A stretch of 64,000 bases of DNA from Aeromicrobium sp. Sec7.5. GTDB lineage: Bacteria > Actinomycetota > Actinomycetes > Propionibacteriales > Nocardioidaceae. Location of the stretch: contig NZ_JBAJIJ010000001.1 of the NCBI RefSeq assembly GCF_036867135.1, positions 1,488,001 through 1,552,000 on the forward strand, read 5' to 3'. Both the position numbers and the translations under genes were made by a program. A model generated the notes under the pieces. It was not told the DNA's origin. It worked only from the letters and a program-made list of their open reading frames with translations, and did not search any database. Positions 43,388 through 51,469 of the stretch are shown one piece after another (position 1 is the first letter of the stretch; every line of letters starts with the position of its first letter).

Positions 43388-43837
43388 TTGACTGACTGGA
43401 TCAACGACAACCTCTGGGTCGTCTGGATCGGCGTGGCCGTCGTGCTGGCCGTCGCCGAGCTGCTGAGCCTGGAGCTCGTGCTCGTGATGTTCGCCGTGGC
43501 GGCCGTCGCCGCTGCCGCGCTCGCACCCTTCGTCCCGCCGTGGGTCACGATGATCGTGTTCGGGGTCGTCTCGATCCTCCTGCTCGGCGTCATCCGCCCG
43601 CGCTTTCGCCGCAAGCTCCACTCCGGTCCGACCCTGACCGTGGGGCACCACAACCTGGTCGGCCATGTCGCGGTCGTCGACGAGCCCGTCAGCGACCTCG
43701 GGGGCCGTGTCGCGATCGACGGTGAGCTCTGGACGGCTCGCACGCGCTCCGGGGAACAGTTCGACGTCGGTGCGCGTCTGACCGTCGTGTCCATCGAGGG
43801 GGCCACCGCAGTCGTGGCCGGAAAGGTTGCACCGTGA
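43388..43837 (+). CDS. NfeD family membrane protein
   Basis: Short NfeD, 149 residues: two or three N-terminal membrane helices (about 10-72) and a C-terminal OB-fold domain (VGHVAVVDEPVSDLGGRVAI through VVSIEGATAVV). NfeD proteins partner with SPFH proteins, and the SPFH gene overlaps its end by 4 bp. The start appears to be TTG at 43388, 6 bp after the ABC stop. Confidence 0.9.
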   Translation: MTDWINDNLWVVWIGVAVVLAVAELLSLELVLVMFAVAAVAAAALAPFVPPWVTMIVFGVVSILLLGVIRPRFRRKLHSGPTLTVGHHNLVGHVAVVDEPVSDLGGRVAIDGELWTARTRSGEQFDVGARLTVVSIEGATAVVAGKVAP

Positions 43838-44958
43838 TCGGATCGGTAGCCCTGATCGTCGCCTTCTTCTTCCTGGCGCTGGCGATCGCCATCGTCGCGA
43901 TGTCGTTCAAGATCGTGCCCCAGCAGCGGGCCGGCATCGTGGAGCGGCTCGGCAAGTACCGCACGACCCTGGACTCCGGTCCTCACCTGATCGTGCCGTT
44001 CGTCGACCGCCTGCAGTACGTCATCGACCAGCGAGAGCAGGTCGTGTCGTTCCCGCCGCAGGACGTCATCACCGAGGACAACCTGACGGTCTCGATCGAC
44101 ACCGTCATCTACTTCACGGTCAACAACCCCGTCTCGGCGACGTACGAGATCGTCAACTACATCGAGGCGATCCACCAGCTCACGATGACGACGCTCCGCA
44201 ACATCATCGGTGGCATGTCGCTCGAGCACGCACTGACCGGTCGCGACCAGATCAACCGCACGCTCGGCGCCGAGCTCGACGCTGCCACGACGCGCTGGGG
44301 CATCAAGGTCAACCGGGTCGAGCTCAAGAGCATCGACCCGCCCGCGACGATCATCGACGCGATGGAGAAGCAGATGCGCGCCGAGCGTGACCGTCGCGCC
44401 GTGATCCTGACCGCCGAGGGCCAGCGCCAGTCCGCGATCCTCACGGCCGAGGGCCAGAAGCAGTCGCAGATCCTGACCGCCGAGGGCGAGAAGCAGGCCG
44501 CGATCCTGACCGCCGAGGGCGAGAAGCAGTCGCAGATCCTGCGCGCGCAGGGCGAGGGGCGGGCGATCGAGACCGTGTTCCAGGCGATCCACGACGGCAA
44601 CCCCGACCAGAAGCTGCTGTCGTACCAGTACCTGCAGACCCTGCCGAAGATCGCCGGCGGTGAGAACGCCTCGACCTGGATCATCCCGGCCGAGCTCACC
44701 GCAGCGCTCGGCACGCTCGGCGGCGTGATCGGCACGGTGCCGGTCGACGGTGGTGGCAGCAAGAAGCGCATCGATCTCGACGCACCGATCGAGGACGTCG
44801 CGTCCACGGTCGACACCTCCGAGGCCGTCCAGGCGGCGCTCGAGGCGGCTCGCCGGGCCGAGCAGCCCGGGGCCGGCAACGGCGACGACATCGTGCCCCC
44901 GTCGATCCTCGACCAGGGTGACGACGACGCGCCGCCGCCCCCGCCCGCGCAGGCGTGA
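43834..44958 (+). CDS. SPFH/band 7 (flotillin/stomatin-like) protein
   Basis: Membrane microdomain scaffold, 374 residues: N-terminal membrane helix (about 3-24), SPFH domain (IVPQQRAGIVERLGKYR through KSIDPP), a coiled-coil with five perfect-length 11-residue repeats of the type AILTAEGQKQS, then a conserved segment YQYLQTLPKIA and a disordered acidic/Pro-rich tail. It forms an operon with nfeD and bluB (overlaps on both sides). Confidence 0.92.
   Translation: MIGSVALIVAFFFLALAIAIVAMSFKIVPQQRAGIVERLGKYRTTLDSGPHLIVPFVDRLQYVIDQREQVVSFPPQDVITEDNLTVSIDTVIYFTVNNPVSATYEIVNYIEAIHQLTMTTLRNIIGGMSLEHALTGRDQINRTLGAELDAATTRWGIKVNRVELKSIDPPATIIDAMEKQMRAERDRRAVILTAEGQRQSAILTAEGQKQSQILTAEGEKQAAILTAEGEKQSQILRAQGEGRAIETVFQAIHDGNPDQKLLSYQYLQTLPKIAGGENASTWIIPAELTAALGTLGGVIGTVPVDGGGSKKRIDLDAPIEDVASTVDTSEAVQAALEAARRAEQPGAGNGDDIVPPSILDQGDDDAPPPPPAQA
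44401..44565 (+). repeat. Five tandem 33-bp repeats within the SPFH gene
   Basis: Five consecutive 33-bp units encode 11-residue hendecad repeats ([A/Q]ILTAEGxKQ[S/A]). Units 3 and 4 are nearly identical in DNA; the last is diverged (ILRAQGEGRA). Copy-number change by slippage would keep the frame. Confidence 0.85.
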
Positions 44959-45596
44959 CGGCAGGTCGTCCCCAGCCGTTCGACGAGGCCGAGCGCGAAG
45001 CGGTCTACCGCGTCATCGCCGAGCGCCGCGACATGCGGCACTTCGTCGGTGGCGCGGTGGACCCCGCTGTGCTCCGTCGCCTCCTCGAGGCGGCCAACAT
45101 GGCGCCCAGCGTCGGACTGATGGTGCCGTGGCGCTTCGTGCGCGTCGTCAGTCCGGAGGTGCGGGAGGCGGTCGCGGACCTCGTGGCCGTCGAGCGCGAT
45201 CGCACCGCCCGGGCGCTGGACGAGCGGGGGTCGGAGTTCCTCCGCCTCAAGGTCGAGGGGATCCGCGACTGCGCCGAGCTCATCGTCGTGTCGATCACGG
45301 GCGAGCGCGATCAGCACGTGTTCGGGCGTCGCACGATGCCGCACATGGACCTCGCATCGGTCGCCTGTGCGATCCAGAACCTCTGGCTCGCCGCGCGGGC
45401 CGAGGACCTCGGGATGGGCTGGGTCTCGCTGTTCGAGCCCACCGAGCTGGCGTCGTTGCTCGGCCTCGCGGACGGCGACGAGCCCGTCGCGGTGCTCTGC
45501 CTCGGACCGGTCGACCGGTTCTACGACCGCCCTATGCTCGTCGAGCAGCGCTGGGGCGAGCCCCGGCCGCTCGACGAGCTGGTCAGCGAACGCTGA
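44955..45596 (+). CDS. bluB: 5,6-dimethylbenzimidazole synthase
   Basis: BluB nitroreductase-fold enzyme that breaks reduced FMN to give the lower ligand of vitamin B12; 213 residues. Family-typical sequence: VIAERRDMRHFVGG, MAPSVGLMVPWRFVRV, RTMPHMDLASVACAIQNLWLAARAEDLGMGWVS... to the C-terminal PLDELV. Standard nitroreductases lack the PSVGxMxPW lid. It overlaps the SPFH stop (GTGA). No other cobalamin genes are in the window. Confidence 0.88.
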   Translation: MTAGRPQPFDEAEREAVYRVIAERRDMRHFVGGAVDPAVLRRLLEAANMAPSVGLMVPWRFVRVVSPEVREAVADLVAVERDRTARALDERGSEFLRLKVEGIRDCAELIVVSITGERDQHVFGRRTMPHMDLASVACAIQNLWLAARAEDLGMGWVSLFEPTELASLLGLADGDEPVAVLCLGPVDRFYDRPMLVEQRWGEPRPLDELVSER

Positions 45597-45608
45597 CCGC
45601 GGCGGCGC

Positions 45609-46136
45609 TCAGTGCTGGTACGTGCCGTGCACGATCGCCCGACCCAGCGTCTTGAACGCCAGGTTGAAGCTCACGACGGCCGGGCTGGCGGAGGCGTCGA
45701 CACCGAGGGTGTCCTGGCCGACCGCGTGGACGACGAAGAAGTACCGGTGCACCTGATCGCCCTCCGGCGGCGCGGCACCCATGAAGTTCAGGCCGCCGCC
45801 GTCGTTGCGCACGTGGAACGCGTCGCCGGGCAGCGAGTCGTCGCCCGCGCCGGCGCCGACGGACAGGCTCGTGGTGTCGGCCGGCAGGTCGACGGCCACC
45901 CAGTGCCAGAAGCCCGACGGGGTGGGAGCGTCCGGGTCGAAGCACGTGACGACGAAGGACCTGGTGCCCTCGGGGGCGCCCGACCAGCTCAGCTGCGGCG
46001 AGGTGTCGCCGTGGGCGTTGACCTGGTCGTCCTTCAACGGCGCGCCGTCGGTGACGTCGTCGCTCGTGACGGTGAACGTCGCAGCGGCCGGCAGGAGGGG
46101 GTAGGGATCCGGGGTCACGGGTCGGTCGAGGCTCAT
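45609..46136 (-). CDS. YbhB/YbcL family (PEBP-like) protein
   Basis: Phosphatidylethanolamine-binding-protein-like protein, 175 residues. Family motifs are SPQLSWSGAPEGTRSFVVTC, FDPDAPTPSGFWHWV, and the second half HRYFFVVHAVG; the anion-binding pocket Asp/His residues are present. Cytoplasmic, no signal peptide. ATG at 46136 is leaderless from the shared -10 box that also drives the TrmH-type gene. Confidence 0.92.
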   Translation of the reverse strand: MSLDRPVTPDPYPLLPAAATFTVTSDDVTDGAPLKDDQVNAHGDTSPQLSWSGAPEGTRSFVVTCFDPDAPTPSGFWHWVAVDLPADTTSLSVGAGAGDDSLPGDAFHVRNDGGGLNFMGAAPPEGDQVHRYFFVVHAVGQDTLGVDASASPAVVSFNLAFKTLGRAIVHGTYQH

Positions 46137-46142
46137 GCGGCC

Positions 46143-46149
46143 TAACCTA
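46143..46149. promoter_or_regulatory. Bidirectional -10 element TAACCTA
   Basis: One 7-bp element serves both strands: TAACCT (46143-46148) lies 6 nt before GTG 46155 on the plus strand and TAGGTT (46149-46144) lies 7 nt before ATG 46136 on the minus strand. The divergent start codons are only 18 bp apart. Confidence 0.6.
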
Positions 46150-46154
46150 ACCGC

Positions 46155-46964
46155 GTGGCCCAGATCCAGCACGTGACGACGGACGACGAGAGGCTCCGCG
46201 ACTTCCTGAGCCTGCGCGACACCAGCCTCCGCAAGCTGCTCGAGACCGAGCGGGGCATCTACGTCGCCGAGGGCGAGAAGGTCGTGCGCCGCGCCCTCGC
46301 CGCCGGGCACGAGCCACGGTCGTTCCTGATGGCGCCACGGTGGGTCGAGTCGCTCGAGGACGTGCTGGCCAGCACCGAGGCCCCCTGCTACGTCCTCGAC
46401 GAGGACGTCATCGAGCAGCTCACGGGCTTCCACGTCCACCGCGGAGCGCTCGCCGCGCTCCATCGCCCCGCGCTCCCGGAGCCGGCCGAGGTCCTGGAGG
46501 GAGCACGACGGATCGTCGTGCTCGAGGACCTCGTCGACCACACCAACGTGGGTGCTGTGTTCCGCACGGCGGCGGCGCTCGGGTGGGACGGCGTGCTGCT
46601 CTCGCCGCGGTGCGCCGACCCGTTATACCGCCGGGCGATCAAGGTCGCGATGGGCGCCGTGTTCTCGCTGCCGTACGCGCGTCTGGACGACTGGCACGCC
46701 GCGCCGGACCTGCTGCGCGACGCGGGGTTCACGACCGTGGCCATGACCCTGGGCGAGGGCGCCGTGCCGCTCGACACGGTCGCGACGGAACGGCCGATCG
46801 CGCTCGTGGTCGGTTCGGAGGGCCACGGGCTCTCGGCGCGGTGGGAGCACGAGAGCCTCGTGCGCGCGACGATCCCCATGAACCCCGACATCGACTCGCT
46901 CAACGTGGCCGCCTCGGTCGCGATCGCGGCCTGGGAGCTGCGTCCCACTAGGCTCGCGCCATGA
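46155..46964 (+). CDS. TrmH/SpoU-family RNA 2'-O-methyltransferase
   Basis: SPOUT-class RNA methyltransferase, 269 residues, with an N-terminal substrate-binding domain and a C-terminal knot. SpoU motifs: VVLEDLVDHTNVGAVFRTAAALG (motif 1), ALVVGSEGHGLS (motif 2) and IPMNPDIDSLNVAASVAIA (motif 3). The target (23S rRNA or tRNA) cannot be told. GTG at 46155 is leaderless. The acyltransferase gene overlaps its stop. Confidence 0.92.
   Translation: MAQIQHVTTDDERLRDFLSLRDTSLRKLLETERGIYVAEGEKVVRRALAAGHEPRSFLMAPRWVESLEDVLASTEAPCYVLDEDVIEQLTGFHVHRGALAALHRPALPEPAEVLEGARRIVVLEDLVDHTNVGAVFRTAAALGWDGVLLSPRCADPLYRRAIKVAMGAVFSLPYARLDDWHAAPDLLRDAGFTTVAMTLGEGAVPLDTVATERPIALVVGSEGHGLSARWEHESLVRATIPMNPDIDSLNVAASVAIAAWELRPTRLAP
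46949..46954 (+). promoter_or_regulatory. -10 box of the acyltransferase gene
   Basis: TAGGCT inside the end of the TrmH-type gene, 6 nt before ATG 46961, giving an internal leaderless promoter. Confidence 0.45.
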
Positions 46965-47521
46965 TGCGGCAGCGCGTGGCCCGGACGATCGCCCGTCTGA
47001 TGCGGTACCGGATGGTCGGCACGGTGCCCGAGCGCGGGGTGCTCGTCGGCGCTCCCCACACGTCCAACTGGGACTTCGTCACGATGCTCCTGGTCATGTG
47101 GCACGGCGGTGCCCACCCGCGGGTCCTGGTCAAGCAGGAGCTCTTCTCCGGCCCGGTCGGCTGGCTCGTCAAGCGCTTCGGCGGCGTCCCGCTGGACCGC
47201 AAGAACCCGGCCGGCGTCGTGCAGGCCTTCGTCGACGAGGCCGAGACCAACAACGAGTTCCGCCTCGTGATCGCCGCCGAGGGCACGCGGTCAGCGGGGG
47301 AGTACTGGAAGTCCGGGTTCCTGCGGATCGCCCGCGACGCCCAGGTGCCGGTGACGCTGGCCTTCTTCGATCCGCCGACGCGCACGATGGGCTTCGGACC
47401 CTCGTTCATCCCCAGTGGCGACTTCACGGCCGACATGGACATCGTGCGGGACTTCTACGCCGACATGCCGGGCATCAAGCCCAAGAACCGCACCGAGCCC
47501 CGGTTGCGCGAAGAGGCCTGA
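46961..47521 (+). CDS. 1-acylglycerol-phosphate acyltransferase family protein
   Basis: Short PlsC-like acyltransferase, 186 residues. The catalytic HX4D motif reads PHTSNWDF and the second motif reads RLVIAAEGTRS (EGTR). A conserved GVPLDR lies between. The short form without a membrane anchor, with SNWDF, is common in many bacteria and its substrate is unknown. Overlaps the upstream gene by 4 bp. Confidence 0.9.
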   Translation: MMRQRVARTIARLMRYRMVGTVPERGVLVGAPHTSNWDFVTMLLVMWHGGAHPRVLVKQELFSGPVGWLVKRFGGVPLDRKNPAGVVQAFVDEAETNNEFRLVIAAEGTRSAGEYWKSGFLRIARDAQVPVTLAFFDPPTRTMGFGPSFIPSGDFTADMDIVRDFYADMPGIKPKNRTEPRLREEA

Positions 47522-47528
47522 CCGATCG

Positions 47529-48062
47529 TCAGCGCATGAAGCTGTGCGTGTGGGCCCGCAGGGTGGACTTGTCGAGCTCGCGATCGGCATAGATCAGCCG
47601 CACGGCCGACTCGTCGGCGTTGCCGAGGTCACGACCGCGCCACACGAGCTGCAGCCCGGCCGTCTCGGCGGTGCGACGGCTCGCCTCGTTGCGCTCCAGC
47701 AGCTTTGCGGTGACCGGGACGTCGGGATCGGCAGCCTGCGCGGCCTCCACCCCCTGACGGGCCAGCGCACCGCCGTACCCGCGGTGCCAGTGGGCCCGGT
47801 GGACCCGGTACCCGATGTTCCACGCGAGTCGGTCGTGCAGCAGACGGGCCCCACCGTGGCCGACGAACTCTCCGCCGCCGTCGAACGCGGCCCAGTTGCT
47901 GAGGCCGTCGTCGCGCCAGCCGTTGACGAAGAACTCCACGAGCGCCTTCGTCTGGTCCACCGTGGTGAACACCCCGCTCGGCTGGTGCTCCCAGACGCCC
48001 GGGTCGGCGTAGAGGACGTGCATCTCCTCCCAGTCGCCCGCCTCGATGGGGCGCGTGATCAT
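47529..48062 (-). CDS. GNAT family N-acetyltransferase
   Basis: RimJ/RimL-like acetyltransferase, 177 residues. Acetyl-CoA-binding loop HRGYGGALARQGVEAA (R/Q-x-x-G-x-G/A pattern) and KLLERNEASRRTAETAGLQL mark the fold. Substrate unknown. It begins 10 bp after the def stop and is probably co-transcribed with def, although ribosomal-protein acetylation is not implied. Confidence 0.88.
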   Translation of the reverse strand: MITRPIEAGDWEEMHVLYADPGVWEHQPSGVFTTVDQTKALVEFFVNGWRDDGLSNWAAFDGGGEFVGHGGARLLHDRLAWNIGYRVHRAHWHRGYGGALARQGVEAAQAADPDVPVTAKLLERNEASRRTAETAGLQLVWRGRDLGNADESAVRLIYADRELDKSTLRAHTHSFMR

Positions 48063-48072
48063 GGGCGGGTCC

Positions 48073-48675
48073 TCACGCCTCCGCGATCGGCGTGACCGGC
48101 CAGTCGGCCGGGTAGAGGTCGTCGAGCTCGCCCTGCATCTTGTCGAGCTTCTTGCGCGCGCGGCCGGCGAGGCGGTCGCCGAACACCGTGCCGAAGAGGT
48201 GGTCGGTCTCGTGCTGCAGGCAGCGGGCGAGCATCCCGGTGCCGGTGAACTCGACCGGATCCCCGTTCTGGTCGACGCCACTGACGTGCGCGCGGTCCGG
48301 CCGGGCGAGTGGTCCGAAGGCGCCCGGGAACGACAGGCACCCCTCGTCGTCGTCGTCGAGGCGGCGGTCGTCGCCCTCGGGCAGGGTCAGGACCGGGTTG
48401 CACACGACGCCCGTGACGACTTGGTCGTCGTCGTCGGGGCAGTCGAACACGAAGACCTTGACGTTCTCGCCGACCTGGTTGGCGGCGAGGCCCACCCCGC
48501 GAGCGGCGTACATCGTGGCGACCATGTCGCGCACGAGCGTCTGCAGCTCCTCGCCGAAGACCGTGACGTCCTCGAGCTCGCGGTGCATCACCGGGGTGCC
48601 CCAGCGGGTGATCGGACGGACGGATCCGCCCTCGGGGAGGGGACGGGACTGCGGGTGGGTCACGGGGCTGCTCAC
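48073..48675 (-). CDS. def: Peptide deformylase
   Basis: Removes the formyl group from new proteins; 200 residues. All three motifs are present: GVGLAANQ (60-67), EGCLS with metal ligand C113, and QHETDH with H155, E156 and H159. GTG at 48675 follows AGGAG with 4 nt spacing and is chosen over longer frames that would cross the promoter region. Divergent from the acyl-CoA dehydrogenase pair. Confidence 0.95.
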   Translation of the reverse strand: MSSPVTHPQSRPLPEGGSVRPITRWGTPVMHRELEDVTVFGEELQTLVRDMVATMYAARGVGLAANQVGENVKVFVFDCPDDDDQVVTGVVCNPVLTLPEGDDRRLDDDDEGCLSFPGAFGPLARPDRAHVSGVDQNGDPVEFTGTGMLARCLQHETDHLFGTVFGDRLAGRARKKLDKMQGELDDLYPADWPVTPIAEA

Positions 48676-48706
48676 GGGGCTCCTGGTGCGTGTCGACGGG
48701 AGAGCG

Positions 48707-48748
48707 ACGGTCCACGGTATCCGACACCCGCTGGTCGCTGTGGACCGT
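48707..48748. repeat. Inverted repeat ACGGTCCAC...GTGGACCGT
   Basis: Perfect 9-bp arms 24 bp apart, between the divergent def and acyl-CoA dehydrogenase genes. The spacing is long for a hairpin terminator; it could be a pair of operator half-sites for either gene. Nothing further can be supported. Confidence 0.4.
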
Positions 48749-48791
48749 GGGCCGCGTCTGGGATACGCTCGAGACGTCAAAGTGCAAACGT

Positions 48792-48804
48792 GAGTTACAA
48801 ACTC
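48792..48804 (+). promoter_or_regulatory. Operator candidate GAGTTACAAACTC
   Basis: Perfect palindrome (GAGTT-ACA-AACTC) immediately upstream of the -10 box TACACT at 48808-48813, so a protein bound here would block the acyl-CoA dehydrogenase promoter. A TetR-family fatty-acid regulator is a reasonable guess; none is in the window, though a MarR gene lies downstream. Confidence 0.45.
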
Positions 48805-48807
48805 GTC

Positions 48808-48813
48808 TACACT
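48808..48813 (+). promoter_or_regulatory. -10 box of the acyl-CoA dehydrogenase pair
   Basis: TACACT, followed by a leader of about 47 nt with AGGAG at 48857-48861 before GTG 48867. Confidence 0.45.
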
Positions 48814-48866
48814 GACGCCGACGGCGGGCACCTCGGCCCGACCTCGTGAACTTCCCAGGAGCACAC

Positions 48867-50171
48867 GTGGCCTCTCGCAAAGACCCCATGGGCATCGGTC
48901 TGGCGGTCCTGAACCGCATCGCCAGCTCGCCCACGATCGACCGCCTCGGCCTGCGCAAGCAGAGCGAGAAGGCGGTCTACCACGGCACGCGCGCGGGCTT
49001 CCAGGCCGCGGGCGCGGCCGCCCGCACCTTCAAGAAGGTCAAGGGCTCCGGCAAGCCGGCCCGCCAGGCCTCGTCGGGCGACTCGGGGGTCTTCGACCTC
49101 ACGCCCACCGAGGACCAGCAGATGATCGTCGGTGTCGTGTCCGAGTTCGCCGACGAGGTCCTGCGTCCTGGCGCCGAGGCGGCCGAGAAGACCGACGACA
49201 CGCCCAAGGAGGTGCTGGCCCAGACCACCGAGTTCGGGCTCAGCCTGCTCAACGTGCCCGAGGCCCTCGGCGGTCTGTCCGAGGAGCGCTCCGCGACGAC
49301 GGGCGTGCTCGTCGCCGAGGCGCTCGCCTACGGCGACATGGGGCAGGCCGTGGCCTGCCTGGCACCCTCGGCGGTCGCCACCGCGATCTCGCTGTGGGGC
49401 TCCGACGAGCAGCAGCAGACCTACCTGCCGGCCTTCACCGGTGACGACGTCCCTGCCGCCGCCCTGGTCATCAGTGAGCCGACGCCGCTGTTCGACCCGT
49501 TCGAGCTCGGCACCACGGCCACCAAGTCCGGCGACGGCTACGTCCTGACCGGTCTGAAGTCCGGTGCGGTCCGCGGCCTGGAGGCCGAGCTGTTCATCGT
49601 CTCGGCCGACCTCGAGGGCAAGCCCGCGCTGTTCGTCGTCGAGGCTGCCGCCGAGGGCGTCAGCGTCGCCGCCGACCCGTCCATGGGTCTGCGCGCCGCC
49701 GGCCTCACGCGCCTGAAACTCGACGACGCCCCCGCGGCGCTGCTGGGCGACGGCGCGGAGGACGACTACCGCGAGGCCGTCCGCCTGGCCCGCCTCGGCT
49801 GGGCGGGGCTCGCCCTCGGCACGGCCAAGGCCGTGCTCGACTACACCAAGGAGTACGTCGTGGGCCGCGAGGCGTTCGGTGAGCCGATCGCCTACCGCCA
49901 GTCGGTCGCCTTCATGGTGGCCAACATCGCGATCGAGCTCGAGGGCATGCGCCTGGTCACGCTGAAGGCCGCCTCGCGCGCCGAGCAGCGTCAGTCCTAC
50001 GCCCGTGAGGTCGCGCTCGCCCGCAAGCTCGCGGCCGAGTACGGCATGAAGATCGGCACCGACGGCGTCCAGCTGCTCGGTGGTCACGGCTTCGTCAAGG
50101 AGCACCCGGTGGAGCGGTGGTACCGCGACCTGCGGGCCGTCGGCCTGATGGAAGGAGCAGTCCTCGTCTGA
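48867..50171 (+). CDS. Acyl-CoA dehydrogenase (subunit 1 of a pair)
   Basis: FAD-dependent acyl-CoA dehydrogenase family protein, 434 residues, with an extra basic N-terminal stretch of about 75 residues before the fold (starting FDLTPTEDQQMI). The middle domain ALVISEPTP replaces the usual ITEPxAGSD, and the C-terminal part keeps the helix bundle and GGHGFVKEHPVERWYRDLRA. The altered flavin motif suggests it may be the non-catalytic partner of the next protein, as in actinobacterial heteromeric FadE pairs. GTG start with AGGAG. Confidence 0.88.
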   Translation: MASRKDPMGIGLAVLNRIASSPTIDRLGLRKQSEKAVYHGTRAGFQAAGAAARTFKKVKGSGKPARQASSGDSGVFDLTPTEDQQMIVGVVSEFADEVLRPGAEAAEKTDDTPKEVLAQTTEFGLSLLNVPEALGGLSEERSATTGVLVAEALAYGDMGQAVACLAPSAVATAISLWGSDEQQQTYLPAFTGDDVPAAALVISEPTPLFDPFELGTTATKSGDGYVLTGLKSGAVRGLEAELFIVSADLEGKPALFVVEAAAEGVSVAADPSMGLRAAGLTRLKLDDAPAALLGDGAEDDYREAVRLARLGWAGLALGTAKAVLDYTKEYVVGREAFGEPIAYRQSVAFMVANIAIELEGMRLVTLKAASRAEQRQSYAREVALARKLAAEYGMKIGTDGVQLLGGHGFVKEHPVERWYRDLRAVGLMEGAVLV

Positions 50172-50187
50172 GGACGGAGAACTCATC

Positions 50188-51408
50188 ATGATTAATCTCG
50201 ACACCCCCAAGAAGTTCCGCGCCTTCGTCGACCAGGCCAACCAGGTCGCCGACAACTTCCTGCGCGCCAACTCCCGCAAGTACGACCTCGCCGAGCACTC
50301 CTACCCCAAGGAGCTCGACCTGCTCGCCTCGCTCGTCGACGGCATGAGCGACTCCGGCCAGGGCCAGGGAGCCGGCGCCGCCGGCGTCCGCCGTGGCGAG
50401 GACGACTCGGCCGGCAAGAAGGCCAAGGTCAAGAACGGCACCAACATGAGCTCGGTGCTCTCGGTCATCGAGATGTGCTGGGGCGACGTCGGCCTGCTGC
50501 TCTCGATGCCCCGCCAGGGCCTGGGCAACTCCGCGATCGCCTCGGTCGCGACCGACGAGCAGCTCGAGCGCTACAAGGGCACCTGGGCGGCGATGGCGAT
50601 CACCGAGCCGAGCTTCGGCTCCGACTCGGCCGCCATCAAGACCACGGCGGTCAAGGACGGCGACCACTACGTCCTCAACGGCGAGAAGATCTACGTCACG
50701 TCGGGTGACCGGGCCGACTCGGTCGTGGTCTGGGCGACGCTCGACAAGAGCATGGGGCGCGCGGCGATCAAGTCGTTCGTCGTCAGCAAGGACACGCCCG
50801 GCATCCGGGTCGAGCGCCTCGAGCACAAGCTCGGCATCCGGGCGTCCGACACCGCTGTGATCCTGCTCGACAACTGCCGCGTGCACGAGTCGAACCTGCT
50901 CGGCAGCCCCGAGATCGACGTCAAGCAGGGCTTCGCCGGCGCGATGGCCACGTTCGACAACACGCGTCCCCTGGTGGCCGGCATGGCCGTCGGTTGCGCC
51001 CGGGCCTCGCTCGAGCTCATCCGCGACCTGCTGGAGAAGGCCGGCGTCGACATCGACTACGACCGTCCCGCCACGGCGCAGTCGTACGCGGCGGCCACGT
51101 TCATCCAGATGGAGGCCGACTGGGAGGCAGCGCTGCTGCTCACCCTCGAGGCCGCGTGGCTCGCCGACAACCGCAAGCCCAACTCCATGGAGGCCTCCAT
51201 GGCGAAGGCGAAGGCGGGGCGCGTCGGCAACGACATCACGCTGAAGTGCGTCGAGCTGGCCGGCACGCTGGGCTACAGCGAGACCGAGTTCCTCGAGAAG
51301 TGGTCGCGCGACTCCAAGATCCTCGACATCTTCGAGGGCACGCAGCAGATCCAGCAGCTCATCGTCGCCCGACGCCTGCTGAACCTGTCGTCGACGCAGC
51401 TCAAGTAG
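50188..51408 (+). CDS. Acyl-CoA dehydrogenase (subunit 2 of a pair)
   Basis: Acyl-CoA dehydrogenase, 406 residues, with an intact flavin/substrate motif MAITEPSFGSDSAA and the C-terminal DIFEGTQQIQQLIVARR. Catalyses alpha,beta-dehydrogenation in fatty acid oxidation. It starts 16 bp after subunit 1, so the two are co-transcribed; their complementary motifs argue for a heterotetramer. They resemble the mycobacterial FadE24-FadE23 pair, but I am not certain. Confidence 0.9.
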   Translation: MINLDTPKKFRAFVDQANQVADNFLRANSRKYDLAEHSYPKELDLLASLVDGMSDSGQGQGAGAAGVRRGEDDSAGKKAKVKNGTNMSSVLSVIEMCWGDVGLLLSMPRQGLGNSAIASVATDEQLERYKGTWAAMAITEPSFGSDSAAIKTTAVKDGDHYVLNGEKIYVTSGDRADSVVVWATLDKSMGRAAIKSFVVSKDTPGIRVERLEHKLGIRASDTAVILLDNCRVHESNLLGSPEIDVKQGFAGAMATFDNTRPLVAGMAVGCARASLELIRDLLEKAGVDIDYDRPATAQSYAAATFIQMEADWEAALLLTLEAAWLADNRKPNSMEASMAKAKAGRVGNDITLKCVELAGTLGYSETEFLEKWSRDSKILDIFEGTQQIQQLIVARRLLNLSSTQLK

Positions 51409-51457
51409 GTCCGGCGCTGGTCCCGGCCTGACGGCTCGGGCTCGAGGCCGGCTTCGG

Positions 51458-51463
51458 TAGGTT
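51458..51463 (+). promoter_or_regulatory. -10 box of the MarR gene (leaderless)
   Basis: TAGGTT, 6 nt before ATG 51470. Confidence 0.5.
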
Positions 51464-51469
51464 GGACGC

